The notes under the pieces are model-generated. The model ran no database searches and had not been told where the DNA came from. It saw only the letters and a program-made list of their open reading frames with translations. This document shows, in pieces, positions 1 to 4,860 of a stretch of 6,385 bases of DNA. Within the stretch, counting starts at the first letter, position 1. Each line of letters starts with the position of its first letter. Origin of the DNA: Nitrospira sp. ST-bin4 (GTDB taxonomy: Bacteria > Nitrospirota > Nitrospiria > Nitrospirales > Nitrospiraceae); contig MSXM01000047.1 of assembly GCA_002083565.1 (NCBI GenBank), positions 8,286 through 14,670 on the forward strand, given 5' to 3'. Made by a program: the position numbers and the translations under genes.

Positions 1-1
1 G

Positions 2-1696
2 GCGGCGCTTGAACGGGTCATCGCGCAATATCCCAGCGTCGCAGAGCACCCGCTCATTCCCACGGTGCAGCGGATCGGCGTGGCGGCCCATCATGCCGGC
101 CACTTGCCCTCCTGGAAAATCGCCATCGAAGAATTGATGCGGCAGGGATGTCTTGACGCGGTATTTGCCACAACCACCCTGGCCGCCGGTGTCGACTTTC
201 CCGCCCGCACGGTCGTCATCACCCAATCCAGCATCCGAAAATCACGCGACTTCACCGACCTCACCATCGGCGAGGTGCAGCAGATCGCGGGACGAGCCGG
301 CCGCCGCGGAAAAGATCAGGTGGGATTTGCGGTCGTCACGCCCTCTCCCTATATCGATCTGGGCGTCCTTACGAAGGGGTTCACCGGCCACCCGGAATCC
401 ATCGATAGCCAATTCAGCATCAGCTATCCCATGGTGTTGAATCTCTTGAAAGCCCACCCCCATGAGCAAATTCAGGCGATCCTGGCCAAGAGTTTCGCCC
501 AATTCCAGCTTAACCAGCGGGCCGAGCTGTTGGAACGGAAACTGGATGGGCTCCATGTACAGATGGAACCGTTCGGCCCCCGCGTCTGCACCGATTGGAT
601 CAGCCAGTGGCAGACCTTCGATCAAGTCCGAAGACAACGGCCGCAACGCCACCAGATCCGCCGGCATGAATCGCCGGAATTATCCGCCCGCTTCCATTTC
701 ATGACGCCGGGACGTGTGGTCGGGCTCGCGCGAGGACGCGGGATCGTTCTCCGTCAATACCGCAGCAAGGGCCAGAAGAATCCGATGATTTCCGTCCTGC
801 GGCTGGACGGCGCCGTCACCGAATGTCCCGCGTCGAATGTGGGGGATATCTTCGACCGGATATTTGAATGCGACGAAACTCCGGCGTTTCCCTGGTGCTC
901 GGCTGCTTCGTTCGACGAACTCAGCTATCAACTGACGGAACTCCCCACCCGGCTGCCGACGCTGCCGATTATGGTGCCCAAAGACTCGGAAGTGCTCCCG
1001 GATGCGATCGTCCAATCTCTCGGCGACTTTCCCTGCCCGAGCTGTCCCTCACGGCCGGCCTGCCAGAAGGACTTTGCGACCGCGCTCCGCCTCCGCCAGG
1101 AACAGCACCGCCACACCAAATCCATCCAGGCGCTACGGGCCAGCCTCTGGCATCGGTTCCAGGAGCGAGTCGAGGTGCTCCAGAAATTCGGCTATCTGAC
1201 ACCCTCTGCCCATCTCACGGACGAAGGGGAATGGGCGCGGCTCATCCGCATCGATCATTCATTGCTCATTACCGAGATGATTCGGGCCGAAGCCTTTACC
1301 GGCGCCGACCCGTCTCTTCTCACCGGCGTCATGGCCAGCATCACGCATGACGACGACCGCCCCGGTTCGTTTCCGCGCATCAGCCCCGGATTGAGTTCCC
1401 TCTTGGGCCAGGTGCGCAAACTGGCGGAGAGCCTGTCTCCCTATGAAGATCCCCCGCTGTTACGGGCGGATGTCGCGGCACTGGCCGAACGCTGGATCGC
1501 CGACCCCACACTCACATGGATCGGCCTCTGCCGTTTGACGACGATGGCGGAGGGCGACATTTACCGGCTGCTCGCCAGAACCCTGGAGTTTCTGTCACAG
1601 ATCCACACCCTGCGCGCGACCCATCCGGGCTTGGCCGAGACGGCATCACGCGCAATCGCTCTGATCCGCCGCGGCGTGCTGGAGGAATTGCCATGA
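2..1696 (+). CDS. Ski2/HelY-like DExH-box helicase, C-terminal 564 residues (5' end outside window)
   Basis: The frame is open from the left edge, so the GTG at 65 is an internal codon and not the start. Numbering from that GTG, residues 6-28 hold the HHAG...K..IE region of RecA2. Motif V is at about 34-50 (FATTTLAAGVDFPARTVV) and motif VI at 73-82 (QIAGRAGRRG). Both are typical of Ski2-like (Ski2, Mtr4, bacterial HelY) superfamily 2 helicases, which unwind RNA or DNA using ATP. A Cys cluster follows (C324, C327, C333), where HelY relatives carry a similar Cys-rich patch. Residues about 375-515 look like a DSHCT-type C-terminal domain (LT.EGEWA..I, then TTMAEGDIYRLL..TLEFL.QI). Walker A and B must lie upstream of the window. 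The stop TGA overlaps the ATG of an 11-codon ORF (ATGA). Family assignment is secure; the natural substrate is unknown. Confidence 0.9.
   Translation, partial: AALERVIAQYPSVAEHPLIPTVQRIGVAAHHAGHLPSWKIAIEELMRQGCLDAVFATTTLAAGVDFPARTVVITQSSIRKSRDFTDLTIGEVQQIAGRAGRRGKDQVGFAVVTPSPYIDLGVLTKGFTGHPESIDSQFSISYPMVLNLLKAHPHEQIQAILAKSFAQFQLNQRAELLERKLDGLHVQMEPFGPRVCTDWISQWQTFDQVRRQRPQRHQIRRHESPELSARFHFMTPGRVVGLARGRGIVLRQYRSKGQKNPMISVLRLDGAVTECPASNVGDIFDRIFECDETPAFPWCSAASFDELSYQLTELPTRLPTLPIMVPKDSEVLPDAIVQSLGDFPCPSCPSRPACQKDFATALRLRQEQHRHTKSIQALRASLWHRFQERVEVLQKFGYLTPSAHLTDEGEWARLIRIDHSLLITEMIRAEAFTGADPSLLTGVMASITHDDDRPGSFPRISPGLSSLLGQVRKLAESLSPYEDPPLLRADVAALAERWIADPTLTWIGLCRLTTMAEGDIYRLLARTLEFLSQIHTLRATHPGLAETASRAIALIRRGVLEELP
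1681..1685 (+). promoter_or_regulatory. Strong Shine-Dalgarno (GGAGG) inside the helicase 3' end
   Basis: GGAGG lies 7 nt before the ATG at 1693, within the last codons of the helicase gene. It supports translational coupling to whatever starts at 1693. The larger downstream ORF starts 61 nt after that ATG, too far to use this site directly. Confidence 0.45.
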
Positions 1697-1728
1697 CCGA
1701 ACGGCGTCATTCATCACCTCACGCCTAA
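1693..1728 (+). CDS. 11-codon ORF with ideal RBS, overlapping the helicase stop
   Basis: The ATG at 1693 overlaps the TGA of the preceding helicase gene in an ATGA arrangement. A GGAGG Shine-Dalgarno at 1681-1685 sits 7 nt before it. The frame reads MTERRHSSPHA and then TAA at 1726. Initiation here looks far better than at the ATG of 1754, which has no clear Shine-Dalgarno. It may be the stub of a former downstream gene whose body was lost or displaced, a leader peptide, or chance. No function can be assigned to so short a peptide, and it may not be a gene. Confidence 0.25.
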   Translation: MTERRHSSPHA

Positions 1729-1743
1729 CTTTTAACGCCTTAC
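1721..1743 (+). repeat. Short degenerate direct repeat in the helicase-helicase junction
   Basis: ACGCCTAAC (1721-1729) and ACGCCTTAC (1735-1743) match at 8 of 9 positions with a 14-bp period. They fill most of the 57-bp gap between the two helicase reading frames. The repeat could be a trace of slippage or recombination at the junction, but nine bases is near what chance can give. Confidence 0.3.
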
Positions 1744-1753
1744 GAAGACCTCT

Positions 1754-2818
1754 ATGACCATCGACGAACTCGAACAACTACTCGTTCAGCAACCGGTTGC
1801 GGTCCTGCATCGCTTGGCGCGCGGCCGCGTTCATCGGCACTTTCGGGCCGGCAAACGACGCCTGATCGAGATGATTCTCCAGCATTCGAGTCAGAATCTC
1901 GCCGGCCTCGAATCTGATGTACAGGCACTGATCGCAGAGCGGCAATCGCAGCCGCAGCCCCCCCAGCCGCCGGCTCGCCCGGCAGGCCGTGCGGCGGGTT
2001 CTCCTCCGAGAAGAACTGCGCATCGAGGTGGAGAGCCGGAGAGCGCCGAAGCCGCTGTGTCTCTGGCGGCCTGGCTGGAAGGGATCGGCGTTCCGGCTCC
2101 ACAACCATTCGTGCCCGATCCTTGGCAGGAAGAAGCCTTGGCAGCGCTTGATGAAACGGATGTCGTCGTCAGCGTCCCGACCGGGAGCGGAAAAACCTAC
2201 GTGGCGGTGGAAGCAGCCAAGCGGGCGATCGCGCAGAATCAGACGGTTATCTACACCTCGCCCCTGAAAGCGTTGTCGAATACCAAATATACGGAGTTCT
2301 CAAAGATCTTCGGCCCGGATAAGGTGGGCATCCTCACGGGAGACCGCCAGGAAAACGGGCAGGCGCCGCTGCTGATCATGACCACAGAGATTTTACGCAA
2401 TCTGCTCTACGATGCGGCGAGCGGAGAAATCGATATCAGGCTGGATACGCTCGGGCTCGTAATTTTGGACGAATCGCAATACATTGCCGACCCTGAACGC
2501 GGAGTCGTGTGGGAGGAGACCATCATTTTCTGCCCATCACAGGCCAAACTTCTGCTTCTATCGGCCTCAATCGGCAATCCACAGGATATCGCCGACTGGC
2601 TGACTTCTATCCGCCCTACGACCTGTCGATTAGTCCGCCACAGCAAACGCACCGTACCGTTGCGCGCCGGCTACCTCCATCCAAACGGCAAACTGGTGCC
2701 GCTGTTCAAGACGGCAGCCATTCCCTCCGGCCACGCAGGCCACCTGCACCCGGAAGCCAAACGACTCTTTTTTGAATATGAAGAAGAGACGCTGCCTTCG
2801 GGCAGGCCACGGCGATAA
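1754..2818 (+). CDS. Truncated Ski2/HelY-like helicase, N-terminal half only (RecA1, no RecA2)
   Basis: The ORF has 354 residues, against roughly 850-1000 for full-length relatives. Residues 1-45 (TIDELEQLL...RLARGRVHRHFRAGKRRLIEMIL) resemble a SAP/Rho-N-type nucleic-acid-binding helical head. Residues about 65-95 are Pro/Arg-rich linker. A Q-motif-like element is at 121-129, motif I VPTGSGKT at 141-148, Ia TSPLKALSN at 168-176, Ib TTEILRN at 210-216, motif II DESQ at 239-242 and motif III SAS at 270-272. The frame ends at 354 before motifs IV-VI, only 22 bp from the stop of the opposing gene, and no other frame downstream continues the helicase. ATP binding is plausible, but helicase activity alone is not expected. 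The ATG at 1754 is the first start after the in-frame TAA at 1733; no good Shine-Dalgarno is seen. It is probably a decaying, 3'-truncated tandem paralogue. A split enzyme acting in trans with a neighbour is a less likely alternative. Confidence 0.8.
   Translation: MTIDELEQLLVQQPVAVLHRLARGRVHRHFRAGKRRLIEMILQHSSQNLAGLESDVQALIAERQSQPQPPQPPARPAGRAAGSPPRRTAHRGGEPESAEAAVSLAAWLEGIGVPAPQPFVPDPWQEEALAALDETDVVVSVPTGSGKTYVAVEAAKRAIAQNQTVIYTSPLKALSNTKYTEFSKIFGPDKVGILTGDRQENGQAPLLIMTTEILRNLLYDAASGEIDIRLDTLGLVILDESQYIADPERGVVWEETIIFCPSQAKLLLLSASIGNPQDIADWLTSIRPTTCRLVRHSKRTVPLRAGYLHPNGKLVPLFKTAAIPSGHAGHLHPEAKRLFFEYEEETLPSGRPRR
2792..2805. terminator. CTGCC-TTCG-GGCAG hairpin at the helicase/omptin-like gene convergence
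   Basis: A perfect 5-bp stem closes a TTCG tetraloop (C(UUCG)G on the + strand). It lies in the last codons of the truncated helicase and 36 bp past the stop of the opposing barrel gene. On the - strand it is followed by the pyrimidine-rich CGTCTCTTCTTC, so it could end transcription of the barrel gene. There is no true T-run in either direction, so an intrinsic terminator is only possible. Confidence 0.25.
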
Positions 2819-2840
2819 CGATGGGAACTGTTTGTCGCGA

Positions 2841-3824
2841 TTAAAACGAGGCGGTGAGACCGACCGTCGGCCCGTGGCGAATCGTTTGAAATTCGGTCAG
2901 AGGAGCCGACTGAGAGCCGCTTGCGACCGAATGAACTTCCCACGTCCCGGTATACGTACGATTCCACCACACACGGTAACCGGCGGTAATCGCAAAGTTG
3001 CGAGTCAGCATGAACTTGATTGTCGGCTCGGCACTGCCGCCGAATCCAACCCCCCACATGGAAAAACTCGGATCCTGCCGGAGGTCACCCCTCAGATGAT
3101 GAACGTCTTCGTTATAGATGATACTCACAGGAGTCACGGAAGCTTTCAGCCCGACACTCAAACGCCCGGTCAGCCGATAGTCTGTGTTGATGCCAACCTG
3201 AACCGGCGTAATCCAATGACTGGTGTTCGTGATTGCGCGGGCTGTCGAACTCTGAGGAACACAGGAAATGACAGTTGAATCGCACACAAGCCGATCAAAT
3301 CCTGTCGCCTCGTGCTCAGTTTGCCAATACCGAAGGCCTCCCACCACATCCAAATGTCCGCGCCCGTTTGGAAACTCCACCGCTCGATAGCCGACATTCC
3401 CGTTGACATACCAGGTTCCCGTCCCTGTGACGCTGCTGCTTGTTCGAGAAAACAGATATTGACCCGCCACGTAGTCGTCATCGATCAAGCGGCCTCGATC
3501 GAAATCAATTGCAAATCCCACATCACCCTGCACATGCCATCGGCGGCTAAGATGGACCTTGGCTCCGAAATCAACGATATGGGTATCAGTATCCTTATAC
3601 GTCAGCTTTGAAGTGGGATCCCCGAATGCAGGATTGATCCCGGATGCATCGTGGCTCCACGTGGTTTGGCCGTTCGTAAAGAACCAGGACCCAGCTGACA
3701 GCTCCACGCGCGGCCTCGTCTGAGTTTCAGTATCCTGACCCCAGGCAGAGGCCGTTGTGGTAACAACAACCCCCAGTACAACCGCCAGCAATGGCCGCAC
3801 CAGCCCGTTCCATGCTTCGCTCAC
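2841..3824 (-). CDS. Omptin-like outer-membrane beta-barrel, probable aspartyl-type protease
   Basis: The 327-residue product has a signal peptide at about 1-27 (hydrophobic LLAVVLGVVV, then ASA before the mature start) and a C-terminal Phe typical of BAM-assembled barrels. The mature length is about 300, against about 297 in E. coli OmpT. From my recall of OmpT, residues 72-118 align without gaps over 47 positions with the OmpT segment ending VDQDW. The local motif here is IDDDY, so D115 and D117 match catalytic Asp83 and Asp85. Later, D240-x-H242 (NEDVHH) matches Asp210-x-His212. The Asp-to-Asp spacing is 123, against 125 in OmpT. A WNR motif (286-288 region) near the end is also shared. 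Omptins cleave peptides at the cell surface and need LPS; this activity is inferred. C181 and C188 could form a disulfide in an outer loop. The start is GTG, with GGAGGGG 7 nt upstream, and it overlaps the preceding stop (GTGA). The alternative is a related barrel of the Protochlamydia-outer-membrane-protein type without protease activity. Confidence 0.8.
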   Translation of the reverse strand: MSEAWNGLVRPLLAVVLGVVVTTTASAWGQDTETQTRPRVELSAGSWFFTNGQTTWSHDASGINPAFGDPTSKLTYKDTDTHIVDFGAKVHLSRRWHVQGDVGFAIDFDRGRLIDDDYVAGQYLFSRTSSSVTGTGTWYVNGNVGYRAVEFPNGRGHLDVVGGLRYWQTEHEATGFDRLVCDSTVISCVPQSSTARAITNTSHWITPVQVGINTDYRLTGRLSVGLKASVTPVSIIYNEDVHHLRGDLRQDPSFSMWGVGFGGSAEPTIKFMLTRNFAITAGYRVWWNRTYTGTWEVHSVASGSQSAPLTEFQTIRHGPTVGLTASF

Positions 3825-4090
3825 CGTCTCACCCCTCCACGCTGAATCACCACGGTGTCATAGCACCGTTCGGCCGTATCCGGCATGACCCGTTGGCAGG
3901 ATGCACGGATATCTTCTTGTTGGAATTGGCGTTGAATCGATGCGGAGAACCAGACCAGCCAGGTTCCGATCACCGCCAAGAGCACAGCCCCCGCCGCCAA
4001 GTATCCCCAGCCCATCCATGACGATGTCGCAGCAGGCGCCGCAGGCACAGGAGGCGCTTCTTCATCAGATACCAGATGAACCGACGGCAT
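3821..4090 (-). CDS. Small single-pass membrane protein, 89 residues, coupled to the omptin-like gene
   Basis: The family is not recognised. The protein has a short N-terminal segment rich in Ala and Pro (residues 1-24). One hydrophobic helix follows at about 26-50 (WMGWGYLAAGAVLLAVIGTWLVWF). A polar tail of about 39 residues carries two cysteines, C65 and C76, in the pattern CxRxxPDxxxRCYD. With the helix preceded by an acidic N-terminus and followed by Arg-containing sequence, topology is uncertain. A periplasmic tail would let the two cysteines pair. The start at 4090 was chosen because AGGAG lies 8 nt upstream. The frame stays open to 4288 (155 residues), but that extension lacks such a site and would run over the tRNA promoter region. 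The stop overlaps the GTG of the omptin-like gene by GTGA, so the two are an operon. A role in export, folding or anchoring of the barrel is possible but unproven. Confidence 0.7.
   Translation of the reverse strand: MPSVHLVSDEEAPPVPAAPAATSSWMGWGYLAAGAVLLAVIGTWLVWFSASIQRQFQQEDIRASCQRVMPDTAERCYDTVVIQRGGVRR
3832..3838 (-). promoter_or_regulatory. Ribosome binding site (GGAGGGG) fixing the GTG start of the omptin-like gene
   Basis: On the - strand GGAGGGG sits 7 nt before the GTG at 3824. It lies inside the end of the upstream small gene, whose TGA overlaps that GTG. This settles the start as GTG, where no ATG is available near the signal peptide, and indicates coupled translation. Confidence 0.65.
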
Positions 4091-4098
4091 AACGGAAT

Positions 4099-4103
4099 CT
4101 CCT
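4099..4103 (-). promoter_or_regulatory. Ribosome binding site (AGGAG) fixing the 4090 start
   Basis: AGGAG on the - strand with an 8-nt spacer before the ATG at 4090. It decides for the 89-residue form of the small membrane protein over the longer open frame. Confidence 0.6.
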
Positions 4104-4150
4104 ATTCTTCGATCCGATTTCTCATGCCACGAATCAGCCGCCCGACGCAA

Positions 4151-4179
4151 ATCATACCTGAGACGTTGCATCCTGAATA
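4151..4179 (-). promoter_or_regulatory. Candidate sigma-70-type promoter for the small protein/omptin-like operon
   Basis: On the - strand TATGAT (4156-4151) is a 5/6 match to the -10 box. TATTCA (4179-4174) stands 17 bp upstream as a poor -35 (3/6). Transcription would begin near 4144, giving a leader of about 54 nt before the ATG at 4090. Spacing is ideal but the -35 is weak, so this is tentative. Confidence 0.35.
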
Positions 4180-4251
4180 GACTTTTCAGTTCTCCATCAA
4201 ACCGGAGCATGACCGGCACGATCTTCTTTTCGATCCCCGCACGGAAAAGAA

Positions 4252-4282
4252 CTGGAACTCGGATCGGTGATCTTGGTATGAT
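4252..4282 (+). promoter_or_regulatory. Candidate extended -10 promoter for tRNA-Phe
   Basis: TATGAT at 4277-4282 is preceded directly by TGG, giving the TGn extended -10 form. The -35 region is poor (CTGGAA at 4252 with a 19-bp spacer), which an extended -10 can tolerate. Transcription would start near 4289, leaving a 5' leader of about 76 nt before the tRNA. An exact 8-bp direct repeat CGGTAGGA (4290-4297 and 4302-4309) lies just after it. Confidence 0.4.
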
Positions 4283-4364
4283 GCGCACCCGGTAGGATCA
4301 GCGGTAGGAGCATCACCAACCTGCTTCATGTCCGCCCCTGCCGCTCCTGAACCAGCAGTTGCGT

Positions 4365-4440
4365 GCCGAGGTAGCTCAGTTGGTAGAGCACAGCCCTGAA
4401 AAGGCTGGTGTCGACAGTTCGATTCTGTCCCTCGGCACCA
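4365..4440 (+). tRNA. tRNA-Phe (anticodon GAA), CCA encoded
   Basis: The 76-nt cloverleaf is complete. The acceptor stem is GCCGAGG (4365-4371) paired with CCTCGGC, followed by discriminator A and an encoded CCA. The D arm is GCTC-AGTTGGTA-GAGC, and the anticodon stem CAGCC/GGCTG holds loop CTGAAAA with anticodon GAA. The variable region is GTGTC, and the T stem is GACAG/CTGTC with loop TTCGATT. All stems pair perfectly. It delivers phenylalanine to UUC and UUU codons. It stands alone here, convergent with the cytochrome gene, and no intrinsic terminator is obvious in the 63 bp between them. No integrated element or attachment-site repeat is seen at its 3' end. Confidence 0.97.
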
Positions 4441-4503
4441 CTCACCGCATGCGCCGGATACTTCTCTGACAGTTGGAACGGTTCCTGGTCTGACGGCAGG
4501 CCG

Positions 4504-4860
4504 CTACTTGGCCAGCGTCCTGATGTAGGCGAGCACGGCCCGGCTGTCTTGTTCGGAGAGCCGACCTTTCCATGACGGCATATTCGGATTGCCCTCATGG
4601 ATGGTCTTGAGCAAGGCCGACTCGGATTTCTTTTTGATCGCCGGCGATGTGAGGTTGGCAGGATCGGCGCCCAGAAGTTTGTAGCCTCCCCCGTCGCCCG
4701 CGGCTCCATGACAGCCTGCGCAATATTTGGCGTACACTTTCTTTCCTTTGGCCATTTGAGCCTGCTCCGATTCGGCCGCTACTTGCCCATAGACCGGCGG
4801 CTGCCAGGCCCCCACTGCCGCCATAAGAATCAGTCCTAGCCCGATCTGCGCCGCATTCAT
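4504..4860 (-). CDS. Small periplasmic monoheme cytochrome c (class I type), 118 residues
   Basis: An N-terminal signal peptide covers about residues 1-25 (IGLGLILMAAVGAW, then PPVYG). The mature protein carries a single heme-binding CAGCH at 47-51, giving covalent heme and His51 as axial ligand. M94 in NPNMPSW is the probable distal ligand. The end (LSEQDSRAVLAYIRTL) is the usual C-terminal helix of small class I cytochromes. It should act as a soluble or loosely bound electron carrier in the periplasm; partners cannot be read from sequence. The ATG at 4860 was chosen because GAGGG lies 7 nt upstream, a signal peptide follows, and it overlaps the stop of the efflux pump gene (ATGA). A longer in-frame extension to 4986 lies inside that gene and has no signal peptide. 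Coupling of a cytochrome to a CzcA-type pump is unusual and may be mere operon neighbourhood. Confidence 0.9.
   Translation of the reverse strand: MNAAQIGLGLILMAAVGAWQPPVYGQVAAESEQAQMAKGKKVYAKYCAGCHGAAGDGGGYKLLGADPANLTSPAIKKKSESALLKTIHEGNPNMPSWKGRLSEQDSRAVLAYIRTLAK

Larger units (their letters stand above)
4091..4364. other. Intergenic region between divergent units (tRNA-Phe and small protein/omptin-like operon)
   Basis: These 274 bp hold two candidate promoters pointing apart (TATGAT at 4156-4151 on the - strand, TGGTATGAT at 4274-4282 on the + strand). They also hold the 8-bp CGGTAGGA repeat and a loose inverted pair AGGAGC (4306-4311) / GCTCCT (4343-4348) in the tRNA leader. The - strand frame is open to 4288 but shows no recognisable protein. 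No riboswitch or operator was recognised. Confidence 0.5.

Noticed and set aside
868..1350. 160-codon + strand frame inside the first helicase gene
   Set aside because: Shadow frame with no recognisable domain; the helicase frame with motif and DSHCT-like similarity covers it completely.
1752..2108. - strand frames of 108-118 codons opposite the second helicase
   Set aside because: Arg/Ser/Pro-rich composition typical of antisense frames in GC-rich genes, with no domain and no RBS.
2772..3278. 168-codon + strand frame continuing past the truncated helicase
   Set aside because: Considered as a frameshifted helicase remainder, but it has no motif IV-VI features and is antisense to the barrel gene, whose signal peptide, catalytic motifs and C-terminal Phe make it the real one.
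4091..4288. N-terminal extension of the small membrane protein to 155 residues
   Set aside because: No good RBS at the upstream starts, a candidate promoter inside it, and an excellent AGGAG before the ATG at 4090.
4365..4440. tRNA-Phe as an integration site for a mobile element
   Set aside because: No integrase, no repeated tRNA 3' end and no element-like genes within the window.
4475..4485. GGAACGGTTCC palindrome between tRNA and cytochrome as a terminator
   Set aside because: Only a 4-5 bp stem with a 1-3 nt loop and no T-run on either side.
4326..4709. 127-codon open frame on the - strand across the tRNA and the cytochrome gene
   Set aside because: Its C-terminal part (NRTVDTSLFRAVLYQLSYLG region) is the antisense translation of tRNA-Phe, a well-known false protein, and the rest lies in another frame of the cytochrome gene.
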